Shown here in pieces: positions 23,342 to 31,332 of a stretch of DNA of 39,105 nucleotides (position 1 is its first letter; each line of letters opens with the position of its first letter). The stretch lies in contig JAGOQR010000001.1 in NCBI GenBank assembly GCA_017991415.1, positions 173,385-212,489 of the forward strand, in the 5' to 3' direction. Made by a program: the position numbers and the translations under genes. The notes under the pieces were generated by a model. It saw only the letters and a list, made by a program, of their open reading frames with translations, was not told where the DNA came from and ran no database searches. The DNA comes from Candidatus Magasanikiibacteriota bacterium (lineage in GTDB: Bacteria; Patescibacteriota; Patescibacteriia; Magasanikbacterales; GWA2-37-8).

Positions 23342-23983
23342 ATGAAAAAAATTCATACGGCTATTCTATTTTTTTCATTATTTTGTCTTATTTTAAATAT
23401 ATACACTGTTTTTATTTTTGAAAATTTTTACCCGACCTACCTGGTATGGAATTTATTTTTAGCGTTTGTCCCCTATTTACTTTCTATAGAACTCACAAGC
23501 CTGGTTAAAAATAAACAACCTGTATGGATGCAAATAGCTATACTGCTCACCTGGTTAATTTTCTTCCCCAATGCCATGTATGTGGTTACAGACTTCATTC
23601 ACTTATACGAACAGACATACCTGCCTGTATGGTTTGATATAGCTCAAATATTTTCATACACCTGGATCGCTTTCTTTTTTGGCTTTCTTTCGTTATATAA
23701 AATTGAAAAGATTATAACTAAAAAATATAATTCTAAAACGAGTCTTATTTTTATAACAGGCTCTACTTTTCTTGCTAGTATTGGTGTGTATCTTGGCCGA
23801 CAGCTCCGCTGGAATAGCTGGGACCTATTTATCCATCCCTGGCAGGTTATCATAAACCTCATTGACATACTTTCTAATTTGGAAAACTTTTTAGGCTTTA
23901 TCGCCATGACCGTTACGTTTACCGCAATGTTTACTGGTGTATATTTCTCACTTCGAGCGCTGCTTCAAAGCAAAGATAAATAA
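23342..23983 (+). CDS. DUF1361 membrane protein
   Basis: A 213-residue integral membrane protein with about six or seven hydrophobic helices. The family signatures are YLVWNLFLAFVPYLLS near residues 33-48, LIFFPNAMYVVTDFIHL near 72-88 and GRQLRWNSWDLFIHP near 151-165. Proteins of this family are widespread and uncharacterised. The gene is followed by tsaE 9 nt downstream, so they are probably co-transcribed, but no link to tRNA modification is known. Confidence 0.88.
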   Translation: MKKIHTAILFFSLFCLILNIYTVFIFENFYPTYLVWNLFLAFVPYLLSIELTSLVKNKQPVWMQIAILLTWLIFFPNAMYVVTDFIHLYEQTYLPVWFDIAQIFSYTWIAFFFGFLSLYKIEKIITKKYNSKTSLIFITGSTFLASIGVYLGRQLRWNSWDLFIHPWQVIINLIDILSNLENFLGFIAMTVTFTAMFTGVYFSLRALLQSKDK

Positions 23984-23992
23984 TTACTCTAT

Positions 23993-24442
23993 ATGCAAAT
24001 AATCACAAACTCCCCTCAAGAAACACAACAATTTGGCGCCGAGCTTGCACAACAGTTGCACGGCGGCAGCATTGTACTACTCTCTGGAAATTTGGGTGCA
24101 GGTAAAACTGCTATGGTAAAAGGTATTGCTGTAGGTTTTGGCATAGAAAACGAAATCACCAGCCCAACATTTACCCTTATGAATCTCTATGAAATTAACA
24201 AAAGTAACAGCACAGCAAAGACACTCATACATATTGATACCTACCGTCTCAAAAGCGCACAGGACCTTATCGAAATTGGAGTAGAAGATTATTTAGGCAA
24301 CACTAACACCGTATGCATTATAGAGTGGCCCGAAAAAATTAATGACTTATTAAAAAAATTACCTCATGATGCGCATAAGGTAATTTCTATTTCTATAGAA
24401 CAAATGGAGGGTGCCAAACAAAGAAAAATCTTAATTTCTTAA
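23993..24442 (+). CDS. tsaE: tRNA threonylcarbamoyladenosine biosynthesis ATPase TsaE
   Basis: A 149-residue P-loop ATPase that works with TsaB and TsaD on t6A formation. Walker A is GNLGAGKT at residues 32-39. The conserved EITSPTFTLMNLYE follows at about 56-69, and the acidic HIDTYRL and CIIEWPEK motifs come later. Length is normal. Its 3' end overlaps the convergent DoxX gene by 12 nt, a sign of tight packing. Confidence 0.95.
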   Translation: MQIITNSPQETQQFGAELAQQLHGGSIVLLSGNLGAGKTAMVKGIAVGFGIENEITSPTFTLMNLYEINKSNSTAKTLIHIDTYRLKSAQDLIEIGVEDYLGNTNTVCIIEWPEKINDLLKKLPHDAHKVISISIEQMEGAKQRKILIS

Positions 24443-24868
24443 TGAAACCCATCTATCAAGGCCCCAGATACGACCTGCTTGCAAATGAGCCAAAACAAGC
24501 AAGGCAGCGATATAGATAATATGTTCGTCAATTATATACGAATGCTCACCGACAATTGGAAAATGCAAAATAGGTATATAAAATAAAAGCATTAATAAAC
24601 TTCCTAAATACGAACTAAGACGAACAAACAAACCTGCCATCAAGGAGATTCCCAAAAGTACCAATCCCCACTTCACCATAAAATTTATAACAAGTAATAC
24701 TTGCGGATTAAGCATTAGCTGATAGAAACTGCCCATTGTAGCAGCTCCTTTGATATACCCTGCAGCAGACCAACCTGGATTTAGCACCTTGGTAATGCCC
24801 GCATAAAAATAAAACCACCCCATTACAACTCGTAATAAAAACAGTGAGGCGGCCTGTAACTTTGACAT
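24431..24868 (-). CDS. DoxX family membrane protein
   Basis: A 145-residue protein with four hydrophobic helices. The start LRVVMGWFYFYAGITKVLNPGW is typical of DoxX/DoxD (quinol oxidase subunit-like) proteins, and GLVLLGISLMAGLFVRLSSYLGSLLMLLFY forms the middle pair. Family members occur with oxidoreductases or thiosulfate:quinone oxidoreductase, but many have unknown roles. It heads downstream of the DUF1295 and DUF2177 genes on the same strand, 22 nt apart. Confidence 0.87.
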   Translation of the reverse strand: MSKLQAASLFLLRVVMGWFYFYAGITKVLNPGWSAAGYIKGAATMGSFYQLMLNPQVLLVINFMVKWGLVLLGISLMAGLFVRLSSYLGSLLMLLFYIPILHFPIVGEHSYIIDEHIIYIAALLVLAHLQAGRIWGLDRWVSLRN

Positions 24869-24890
24869 AAAATTTAATTAAAAATTAAAA

Positions 24891-25655
24891 TTACTTTTTA
24901 ACAAACCAGGGAAAAAAGACACTGGTTCTTTTTTTATAATTTTCAAAATCTGCATTACCTATATATTTTTTTTCAAGCAATGGAATGCCTGATACAAATA
25001 AAATTAATATAGAGATAGTAAGCGGTCCAATTATCGTTACAAAACTACCTGCTGCACAGAGAGCTATGATAAATATACCCCACCACTGCGCCACTTCGCC
25101 AAAATAATTTGGATGCCTCGTATAGTGCCAAAGGCCACCTTGCATTATCTTGCCTTTATTATCTGGGTTTCCAATAAACCGAGACAATTGATAATCGCCG
25201 ACTGCTTCAAAGAAAAAACCGACTAGCCATATCAGCAAACCTATTATACCAAATACCCAAGAAAAAGTTGAATGTAAATTTAAAAAAATTGCTGGCAAGG
25301 CAATCAAAAATAAAAATACTCCTTGTAATATAAAGACCTGAAAATAGGATCGAACAAAAAACCATTTACCCCACTGCTTTCTCCATTCCAAATACCGATA
25401 GTCCTCTTGCCTTCCTCGATGACGAGCATAAATATGAAGCGCCAAACGAAAACCCCAAATAGTAATAAGAATATTTACTAACACCGACTGCCACGAAACA
25501 GTTTTCGATAGAAAAAAAGAAGCCCATGCCAACACCACAAAACCCCAACCCCAGGCAATATCAGCAACATCGTTTCTTTTTTTAATTAAAGAAACTATAA
25601 ACCATACATTCATGTAAGCAAACAAGATAAGGCCAAGGATTAGATAATTATTCAT
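24891..25655 (-). CDS. DUF1295 / steroid 5-alpha-reductase-like membrane protein
   Basis: A 254-residue membrane protein with about seven helices. The C-terminal signature GGLWHYTRHPNYFGEVAQWWGIF near residues 167-190 is shared by DUF1295, isoprenylcysteine methyltransferases and 5-alpha reductases. The middle RLALHIYARHRGRQEDYRYLEWRKQWG is typical of DUF1295. These enzymes reduce or modify membrane lipids, but the exact reaction for DUF1295 is not settled. It overlaps the DUF2177 gene by 4 nt, a clear sign of joint translation. Confidence 0.88.
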   Translation of the reverse strand: MNNYLILGLILFAYMNVWFIVSLIKKRNDVADIAWGWGFVVLAWASFFLSKTVSWQSVLVNILITIWGFRLALHIYARHRGRQEDYRYLEWRKQWGKWFFVRSYFQVFILQGVFLFLIALPAIFLNLHSTFSWVFGIIGLLIWLVGFFFEAVGDYQLSRFIGNPDNKGKIMQGGLWHYTRHPNYFGEVAQWWGIFIIALCAAGSFVTIIGPLTISILILFVSGIPLLEKKYIGNADFENYKKRTSVFFPWFVKK

Positions 25656-26050
25656 AGACCAATTTTAGTAGCTATACCATATACAGAAATCGAAACTGCC
25701 GCAGATAAAAACATTCCCCATGCTAAATCTACTGCTGTAACAAGAAATGGCCAATCTTTAGTCATAGCAAGGTTAGTCAAGTCATATGTGGCATATGTTA
25801 CTAACCCAAAAAAAGCACCAAATAACAGAGCGTGTATCCAGGAATTTTTTTCTAACGCAGGAGAAATAACAAACGCAACCAGACCAGCAATAAAGATGAG
25901 ATAAAAAACTATAGCGGCATACCAATTTACCTGCGGTTTAATAAGAAACCCTATTTGCTCTTTATAAAAATTTTTAGAAATAAGACCAAGCCAAACCATA
26001 TCTAATGCAAAAAATATAGGCAGTGCCGCTATATACAATTTAAAAAACAT
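25652..26050 (-). CDS. DUF2177 membrane protein
   Basis: A 132-residue protein with four transmembrane helices. ALDMVWLGLISKNFYKEQIGFLI near residues 15-37 and GLVTYATYDLTNLAMTKDWP near 80-99 are hallmark segments of DUF2177. In other bacteria DUF2177 genes sit beside DUF1295 and lipid-modifying genes, and that neighbour relation is preserved here. Function is unknown; a part in membrane lipid modification is a reasonable inference. Confidence 0.88.
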   Translation of the reverse strand: MFFKLYIAALPIFFALDMVWLGLISKNFYKEQIGFLIKPQVNWYAAIVFYLIFIAGLVAFVISPALEKNSWIHALLFGAFFGLVTYATYDLTNLAMTKDWPFLVTAVDLAWGMFLSAAVSISVYGIATKIGL

Positions 26051-26068
26051 ATCATGTTATTAATATAT

Positions 26069-26539
26069 CTAATGAGCTAATTTTTTGAGCGCTTGCAAAG
26101 CATGAAACTGGACTTTTTCAGAAATTCCACAATCATTTTTTATAAGCTCTTCTTTGGTAAACCAACGACAATCTTCGGTAACCTCTGTCTCAGACAATAC
26201 CAACTGATCTGTTGTAGAAGCACCAAAATAAACAAACACTACATGTGAATGTTTTTCGTTTATTGGATGGAAGAGCATAAACTGAGGTGGGATAAGCGAC
26301 CTATCTGTTTCGTGTAAAAAACTTGGTACCGTATTTTCATCTGCATACAACACCACATCGAGCCCAACCTCTTCTTTAACTTCTCGGATGGCTGCAGCAT
26401 TAGGATCTTCATCAAGCTCAATATGACCTCCTACACTAAGCCAAATCTTAAACTTGTCATGCTTTCGGAGCAGCACTTTATTTTTAAATACCACAAAAAC
26501 CTCTGAACAAAAATCAATCTTTTCATTAATATGTGGCAT
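26069..26539 (-). CDS. Nudix hydrolase
   Basis: A 156-residue Nudix protein. The box GX5EX7REVXEEXGL is complete at residues 38-60 (GHIELDEDPNAAAIREVKEE). Such enzymes cleave nucleoside diphosphates linked to another group; the substrate cannot be told here. It lies between DUF2177 and mscL on the same strand. A second Nudix protein lies at 29561. Confidence 0.93.
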   Translation of the reverse strand: MPHINEKIDFCSEVFVVFKNKVLLRKHDKFKIWLSVGGHIELDEDPNAAAIREVKEEVGLDVVLYADENTVPSFLHETDRSLIPPQFMLFHPINEKHSHVVFVYFGASTTDQLVLSETEVTEDCRWFTKEELIKNDCGISEKVQFHALQALKKLAH

Positions 26540-26546
26540 AGTATAT

Positions 26547-26939
26547 TTACTTCTTGAGCAAATCTCGAATCTCAGTAAGGAGCACTATATCTTGGGCTGG
26601 CGCAACAGAAGGCTTCTCTGCTTCTTTTTTTTGCAACCTACTCAACACTTTGATCATCATAAAAACAGCAAACGCAATAATCACAAACTCAAAAACAGTT
26701 TGCAAAAAATTACCATAACCAAATGTAGCTGCTGGAGCACCACTCGCAGTACGTGACAAAACAATTTTTAAATCTTTAAAATTTATTCCACCTATTAGCA
26801 AACCAATTGGCGGCATGATAATATCATTTACAATAGAGGTAACAATTTTTCCAAAGGCACCCCCAATCACTACACCCACGGCCAAATCCACCACATTGCC
26901 TTTCATGGCGAACGATTTAAATTCTTGAAGAATAGGCAT
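26547..26939 (-). CDS. mscL: large-conductance mechanosensitive channel
   Basis: A 130-residue MscL. The N-terminal amphipathic helix and first membrane helix are clear (EFKSFAMKGNVVDLAVGVVIGGAFGKIVTSIVNDIIMPPIG). The second helix is FVIIAFAVFMMIKVL and the C-terminal bundle helix is DIVLLTEIRDLLKK. It opens under membrane tension and releases solutes during osmotic downshock. Confidence 0.97.
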   Translation of the reverse strand: MPILQEFKSFAMKGNVVDLAVGVVIGGAFGKIVTSIVNDIIMPPIGLLIGGINFKDLKIVLSRTASGAPAATFGYGNFLQTVFEFVIIAFAVFMMIKVLSRLQKKEAEKPSVAPAQDIVLLTEIRDLLKK

Positions 26940-26957
26940 ACGAAAGATAGGGAAAAA

Positions 26958-27413
26958 TTATTTTAATTTAATATAAAATCCTGCATTACCATAGAGCGTG
27001 TAAGTACCATCACCTTTGTCTTGAGCGTATACCTCGACATCCTGACCAATATGACTTTCTAAATCACCAAAACCCTCTACCCCTTGCACCGAACCAACGA
27101 CTGCCTGGCTCCACCCCATGATAGCGGTAACATGTTTACCATCAACTTCTACATAACATTCTCCATCTGCAAAACAACCAGTGTCAACTTTTTGCAATTT
27201 TCCCGAAAAGTTAGCTACCTTTAATTTCCCAACAGGCTCTTCCTCGGTGGTAGAAGGGGCCATCAAGCGGCCATTTTCAGTAGTCGCACTATTAGCATCT
27301 GTATTAACAGGAGAACTTTCCTGCTCTTTAAAACCTTGAGTAGTAAACAAATATACTACCACACCAACAATAACTACCACGAGCGCTGCCGAAAGTATTT
27401 TTTTATTATTCAT
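26958..27413 (-). CDS. membrane-anchored hypothetical protein
   Basis: A 151-residue protein with an N-terminal signal anchor (ILSAALVVVIVGVVVYLF, residues 5-22), a low-complexity linker rich in S, T and E (residues 30-60), and a small extracytoplasmic domain from about 65. The pair CFADGEC could form a disulfide. The domain (VEVDGKHVTAIMGW, GQDVEVYAQDKGDGTYTLYGN) looks like a small beta-barrel. I recognise no family. Confidence 0.6.
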   Translation of the reverse strand: MNNKKILSAALVVVIVGVVVYLFTTQGFKEQESSPVNTDANSATTENGRLMAPSTTEEEPVGKLKVANFSGKLQKVDTGCFADGECYVEVDGKHVTAIMGWSQAVVGSVQGVEGFGDLESHIGQDVEVYAQDKGDGTYTLYGNAGFYIKLK

Positions 27414-27526
27414 ATAGAAAAATTAGTGCATTAATATATAGTATAGCACCCTCTTATGCTTTAAGAAAGCTCTATATATTATAATACAAAATAGATACAA
27501 ACGTTACATTATTTCTTAATTTCTAG

Positions 27527-27916
27527 TTAATGCGGGCCAATATAAAGATATATGTTCGGCATATCGTCCAAAAAACAATAGAATACGCTTTTAGCAGCAA
27601 ACAAATAAAGTCCCACGCCTAAAATAAGAAAAATAACTACAGCTACAATTAAATGCCGCCAATGCTTTCTACTTGCAGAAGCAACAGCTATATAAAAAAA
27701 TAATGGCATTATAAATAAGCCGCCTAAAAAAGCCGCTTTCTCTGCAACTTGATACAAAACTGCATTATACGCCTGGCAACTTATCCGTACAAAAAATAGA
27801 GCTGTGATTATATACAATTCCAATCCAGCCACAACACCAGAGATGATATAAAAAAATGACCGAACAAGACGGTATGTGCTATCCCGAGCAATCAGGGCAC
27901 TTAATTTCTGAATCAT
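27527..27916 (-). CDS. hypothetical three-helix membrane protein
   Basis: A 129-residue integral membrane protein with hydrophobic helices at about 20-44, 63-82 and 89-112. There are several cysteines and aromatic residues, and the short C-terminal tail ends IYLYIGPH. No family recognised. It is flanked by a 22-nt gap to the DUF1801 gene and by about 110 nt of AT-rich DNA on the other side. Confidence 0.6.
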   Translation of the reverse strand: MIQKLSALIARDSTYRLVRSFFYIISGVVAGLELYIITALFFVRISCQAYNAVLYQVAEKAAFLGGLFIMPLFFYIAVASASRKHWRHLIVAVVIFLILGVGLYLFAAKSVFYCFLDDMPNIYLYIGPH

Positions 27917-27938
27917 ACTATTACAATTAGAATAAATA

Positions 27939-28328
27939 CTATGTTAAACGCACCAATTCACCTTTTCGTTTAACAATATTTTTATAATCCCATTGGATTT
28001 TTTTAGCTTTTCCAAGCCAACGACGCAGATCTTTAGTATTTATCTCACTGGCGTTGGTATACCGAATTTCAGCAGCTTTAAAACTTCCTTCTGGCTGCAA
28101 ACTTTCTTCATCAAACGACTGCCCACTCCAAAAAATCATCCGAACATTGCCCTTAAGATTACTATAACCAACAACTGGATTACCCTCCAGAAACCAAACA
28201 GGATGCCCATGCCAGATTTTACTTTCGGCCATAGAAAGATTTTTATCAATCTCTTTCATTAAGAGATTGCATATTTTCTTTTCTGCTGCAGTTTGCAGTG
28301 CATTATACGCCCGTATATCTTTATTCAT
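27939..28328 (-). CDS. DUF1801 domain protein
   Basis: A 129-residue protein of the DUF1801 (YdhG/YjbR-like) superfamily. Typical are ESKIWHGHPVWFLEGNPVVGYSNLKGNVRMIFWSGQSF (residues 35-72) and a C-terminal KKIQWDYKNIVKRK. The fold is known from structures, but no catalytic function has been assigned. It is a frequent stand-alone accessory gene. Confidence 0.82.
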   Translation of the reverse strand: MNKDIRAYNALQTAAEKKICNLLMKEIDKNLSMAESKIWHGHPVWFLEGNPVVGYSNLKGNVRMIFWSGQSFDEESLQPEGSFKAAEIRYTNASEINTKDLRRWLGKAKKIQWDYKNIVKRKGELVRLT

Positions 28329-28454
28329 AAGAAAACAATTATTTTTATACCACCAGTTTATGATAAAGGTTTTTAGTGTCCCTGTCCAGAATTACTAAAC
28401 TTAAAACAATCTGCAAAACGCTAGAATATTAGCCTCGTGATATTTTGGAAAATA

Positions 28455-28487
28455 AAAAAGAGCAAAGGCTCGAAAACCCTTGCTCTT
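28455..28487 (-). terminator. terminator of the DUF1428 gene
   Basis: AAGAGCAA / TTGCTCTT with an 8-bp stem, extra GG/CC pairing and a following T-run on the minus strand, starting 7 nt beyond the DUF1428 stop. Confidence 0.85.
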
Positions 28488-28493
28488 ACGTTA

Positions 28494-28874
28494 TTATCCT
28501 TCAACCTCAGTTCTAAAACCACCATAAGCCATACGCTTCATATCAACAGGCATCGACATATCTTGATGTTCTTTATACTTTTCACTCATTTCTTCCATTA
28601 CTTTTTTGTTTACCTCATCTCGATGCTCTTTAGAACTGAACACAATGAAAGAAAACCACACATTCTCATCATCTTTTGCTCCTGCCATTTCACCAAACGC
28701 ACGTGTTTTTTCTTCACCCATTTGATTCTGAGTAAGATCATCACCTATACACTCATAATATTCGAGCGCGCCGTATTTCATCCACATATCTCGGCCTTCG
28801 CTTGCCATTCTTTTATATTCTTCAGTTTTATCTTTTGGCACTATCAACACAAAACCATCTACATATTTTGCCAT
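28494..28874 (-). CDS. DUF1428 (YbaA-like) protein
   Basis: A 126-residue protein with the family pattern YVDGFVLIVPKDKTEEYKRMA at residues 4-24, then WMKYGALEYYECIGDD, VWFSFIVFSSKEHRDEVNKKVM and DMKRMAYGGFRT at the end. The family has a ferredoxin-like (dimeric alpha/beta barrel) fold and no established function. It is monocistronic with its own terminator and a likely extended -10 promoter. Confidence 0.93.
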   Translation of the reverse strand: MAKYVDGFVLIVPKDKTEEYKRMASEGRDMWMKYGALEYYECIGDDLTQNQMGEEKTRAFGEMAGAKDDENVWFSFIVFSSKEHRDEVNKKVMEEMSEKYKEHQDMSMPVDMKRMAYGGFRTEVEG

Positions 28875-28940
28875 ATAATTTATTATATTCCTTAATAAAT
28901 TTATTAATACTATTTTTTCTATTTCTTATCGCTGCTTAAG

Positions 28941-28949
28941 ATTATACCA
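28941..28949 (-). promoter_or_regulatory. extended -10 promoter of the DUF1428 gene
   Basis: TGGTATAAT on the minus strand fits TGn-TATAAT. It would start transcription near 28934, about 60 nt before the gene. No good -35 box was found. Confidence 0.5.
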
Positions 28950-29060
28950 TGACTTGCTGGCGGAGAGTAACCAGCAGCATTCGAACTAATTGTTACTTAA
29001 TTTTGAGCAAATCAGATTGTGAGCGGCCAGGGCTTTAATCTTGTATTTTTTTATAATATT

Positions 29061-29090
29061 TTGTACAATGCCTCATATATTAATTATAAT
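29061..29090 (+). promoter_or_regulatory. promoter of the YjdM-type gene
   Basis: TTGTAC (29061-29066) and a perfect TATAAT (29085-29090) with 18-nt spacing. The transcript would begin only a few bases before the ATG at 29101. Confidence 0.6.
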
Positions 29091-29100
29091 GCTATCATAT

Positions 29101-29460
29101 ATGTCTGAAATGGCACAACAATGCCCACAATGCACGTCGCCGTATGCATACCTCATCCACACAACCTTATATTCATGTCCTGAATGTGGGCATAAATGGA
29201 ATAGTGCGGAAACATCAGAAAAAAAAGAGCAGGAGGAGGAATTGGTCGTAAGGGATATGAATGGGAATATTTTGCATAATGGAGATACCGTGCTTTTTAT
29301 GAAAGATATGCCGGTCAAAGGATACCCAAAACCTTTGAAATCTGGCACAAAAGTAAAAAACATCCGCCTCACTACTGGTGATCATAATATTGATTGTAAA
29401 ATTCCTGGTTTTGGTGCGATGCAGCTCAAGTCTGAACTGGTAAAAAAGGTGGAGCTATAA
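29101..29460 (+). CDS. YjdM/PhnA-type zinc-ribbon protein
   Basis: 119 residues from the ATG at 29101; a longer open frame to 29041 is rejected because the promoter lies inside it. A zinc ribbon (CPQC near residue 7 and CPEC near residue 26, followed by GHKWN) precedes the KOW-like domain VRDMNGNILHNGDTVLFMKDMPVKGY...GTKVKNIRL. The C-terminus DHNIDCKIPGFGAMQLKSELVKKV is typical of YjdM (once named PhnA). Its role is not settled, and the old link to phosphonate use is doubtful. No Shine-Dalgarno is seen. Confidence 0.92.
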   Translation: MSEMAQQCPQCTSPYAYLIHTTLYSCPECGHKWNSAETSEKKEQEEELVVRDMNGNILHNGDTVLFMKDMPVKGYPKPLKSGTKVKNIRLTTGDHNIDCKIPGFGAMQLKSELVKKVEL

Positions 29461-29465
29461 AGAAT

Positions 29466-29495
29466 AAAAAACAAGGCAATTATGCCTTGTTTTTT
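29466..29495. terminator. terminator after the YjdM-type gene
   Basis: AAAAAACAAGGCA, a 4-nt loop region and TGCCTTGTTTTTT form a stem with T-tract on the plus strand; the A-tract would also serve the opposite strand. Confidence 0.9.
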
Positions 29496-29560
29496 ATTGC
29501 GGAAGGGGTGGGACGATGTTGGGATATATTTAACAAGTCATCGTTTACCTCAATACTCTG

Positions 29561-29977
29561 TTAATTATTAAGTTTATCTTTAACGCTTAACCAAAATTCC
29601 TTATCTTTTAAAGCAGTCAACAAATCTGCCACATCTTCTTTATTTACCCACTTAGCAACAGGATTTTCAGGATCAATAGGCTTTAAATTTTCCTCTGGAG
29701 TATCAAATAAAAACATCGTAATAGTTTTAAACTCTGATAAGTCTTCTGTTCCATCTTTAGCAATCTTATATCTTTGATAAGTACCTAATTCCTTTATGTG
29801 TTCTAACTCACTTACACCAGACTCTTCTTTAATTTCTCTTTTTGCAGCTTCAACAGTATTTTCATTGTCTTCGATGTGTCCTTTGGGTAATGACCAAGAT
29901 GTGCCATGTTGACTAACAACTAATATTTTGCCTTTGGTATTTTTGACGACACCACCAGCACTTTTTGTTTGTTTCAT
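29561..29977 (-). CDS. Nudix hydrolase
   Basis: 138 residues from the ATG at 29977. A TTG start at 30034 would add residues that belong to the upstream histidine-phosphatase remnant in another frame, so I reject it. The Nudix box GX5EX7REIXEESGV is complete at residues 33-55 (GHIEDNENTVEAAKREIKEE), preceded by SWSLPKGH as in diadenosine polyphosphate hydrolase-like members. It starts 5 nt after the remnant's stop, so the two genes once formed an operon. Substrate unknown. Confidence 0.92.
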   Translation of the reverse strand: MKQTKSAGGVVKNTKGKILVVSQHGTSWSLPKGHIEDNENTVEAAKREIKEESGVSELEHIKELGTYQRYKIAKDGTEDLSEFKTITMFLFDTPEENLKPIDPENPVAKWVNKEDVADLLTALKDKEFWLSVKDKLNN

Positions 29978-29982
29978 ATAAC

Positions 29983-30172
29983 TTAATTTATTTGATAAAC
30001 CCAGCCAGGTTGCCACGCTTTCTTTTTTCGCCAATCCTCGTCAATAGCTTGCTCCCAAGTTTTACCATTCAAAATTACATCTGGGGCTAATTGAGGGGCT
30101 TGATGAGCGACAATAGCCATTTTCATTATCTTTTGTGGTGCCGTGGACAAAATATGTTATTTTTGTACTCAT
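29983..30172 (-). pseudogene. histidine phosphatase (phosphoglycerate mutase-like) remnant
   Basis: Two pieces in different frames abut. From the ATG at 30172, MSTKITYFVHGTTKDNENG resembles the start of a CPR-type histidine phosphatase, where the HG motif is the modified RHG. From about 30120 in another frame, IVAHQAPQLAPDVILNGKTW then AWQPGWVYQIN up to the stop at 29983 resembles the family C-terminus, with the second catalytic histidine in the AHQAP motif. The middle of roughly 100 or more residues is missing and the frame is shifted at the junction. The family identity comes from memory, without a database search. Confidence 0.6.
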
Positions 30173-30173
30173 A

Positions 30174-30845
30174 TTATTGCTCTCTCTCAAAATTAATACT
30201 TATGCTAGAATCACAATTTTTTTGCAGCCATATGTTGATACTTTCAATGACACTGGCCCAAAGATTAACATAATCCCCCAATTTAATAATCTTATTATTT
30301 AGCACGCCAAAATTTTGTTGCTCTTCTTCTTTGTGATAACCAGGAACGATTAATTTCATTTGATATTCAGTTTCTTCTTTGGTCAGATGTGTTATCATTG
30401 ATATTTTTAATGGATTGATTTTACTGGCTATTGCTTTTGGTAGAAAAATATTTTCTGAAAGTTCCCAAATCAAATTTAATCCTTCAGCGTAACCAAAACT
30501 AAAAATAATTTCTTTATCTTTATAATCTTTCCAATAATCATTTTTTAAATCATTCAGGAATAATTGCAACATATTGCCTTTGCCCCATTGGAAGAGAAAT
30601 CTAGTTTTCTTAATTTCGCCCAACAAAAGAAAGACGACGTCTGTTTGTTTCTGAACTAAAGATTTTTCAACCCCATATTTACTATATAACTGGACTGCAA
30701 TAATTAATGTTATTAAAGAAGCTAAAGAACTAACAAGATTAGACCCGACGGAAATTAACTGGGTAGTCTCTGAAGCCAAAAAGAATGGCACTACAATTAG
30801 TGCACTTGCCAATATTATTATAAATATTAATATGGTCTTTTTCAT
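30174..30845 (-). CDS. hypothetical two-helix membrane protein
   Basis: About 223 residues from the ATG at 30845, or 227 from 30857. Two N-terminal membrane helices (about 3-22 and 34-55) are followed by a cytoplasmic domain of about 165 residues with no family I know. It is rich in K, E and N (FLFQWGKGNMLQLFLNDLK, MKLIVPGYHKEEEQQNFG). Low GC and the adjoining pseudogene suggest an accessory region. Its stop lies 1 nt before the start of the histidine-phosphatase remnant. Confidence 0.6.
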   Translation of the reverse strand: MKKTILIFIIILASALIVVPFFLASETTQLISVGSNLVSSLASLITLIIAVQLYSKYGVEKSLVQKQTDVVFLLLGEIKKTRFLFQWGKGNMLQLFLNDLKNDYWKDYKDKEIIFSFGYAEGLNLIWELSENIFLPKAIASKINPLKISMITHLTKEETEYQMKLIVPGYHKEEEQQNFGVLNNKIIKLGDYVNLWASVIESINIWLQKNCDSSISINFEREQ

Positions 30846-31076
30846 AAGCTGCAACATGTCTAATTGTATGCTTTTTGGCCTTATTGGTCAATGAAAATAG
30901 CTGTTTTTTGACATAGCCAAAAAAATGAGATACGATATTTATATTCCGATGAGAAACCATTATATAACGCTCGGAACATGTTTCTGAGTTTGTGCTCGAG
31001 AAGGACTGCACCCCCTACTAAGGGAGGTGTTTTGTTTTATATCTACTTTCTTCCTTTGGGTACAGTGCAGATCAGT

Positions 31077-31106
31077 TTTTTCGGGCGTTTGCCCCGCCCG
31101 AAAAAC
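31077..31106. repeat. GC-rich inverted repeat
   Basis: TTTTTCGGGC and GCCCGAAAAA form a 10-bp stem around a 9-nt loop. The T and A tracts on both sides would suit a bidirectional terminator, but no gene ends directly next to it. Confidence 0.6.
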
Positions 31107-31295
31107 TGCCTGCCTGCCAAAGAGAAAAGAGAAAACAAAGATTCCCGTTGTTAGTGTATCAGGCCTGTGCACCGACATAAACCTGTTTAACCTTATTAAC
31201 TAAAAAATAAGCATGTTGCAACAAAAGAAAAGAATAAAACCGCTTGAACAGAAATTTACAAGGTTTGAACTGGACAAATTACCGTTAAATAAAGC

Positions 31296-31321
31296 AAAAA
31301 GTGAGCGGCTAAACTCACTTT
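31296..31321 (-). terminator. terminator after lgt/tRNA-Ser
   Basis: AAAGTGAG, an 8-nt loop and CTCACTTT followed by TTGC on the minus strand, 12 nt beyond the tRNA 3' end. It would end the shared lgt-tRNA-Ser transcript. Confidence 0.7.
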
Positions 31322-31332
31322 GTTGCGAACTG

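Larger units (their letters stand above)
30858..31332. other. intergenic region without a supported gene
   Basis: About 475 nt. Open frames here are short and rich in rare patterns, and none looks like a protein. The region holds an inverted repeat TTTTTCGGGC / GCCCGAAAAA with a 9-nt GC-rich loop (about 31077-31106), and a terminator for tRNA-Ser at 31296-31321. Its GC-rich patches (near 31010 and 31090) resemble the block at 2408-2600 in composition. Confidence 0.55.

Noticed and set aside
30739-31178. Two minus-strand frames (90 and 72 codons) in the large gap
   Set aside because: No family resemblance, no start signals, and one overlaps the two-helix membrane gene.
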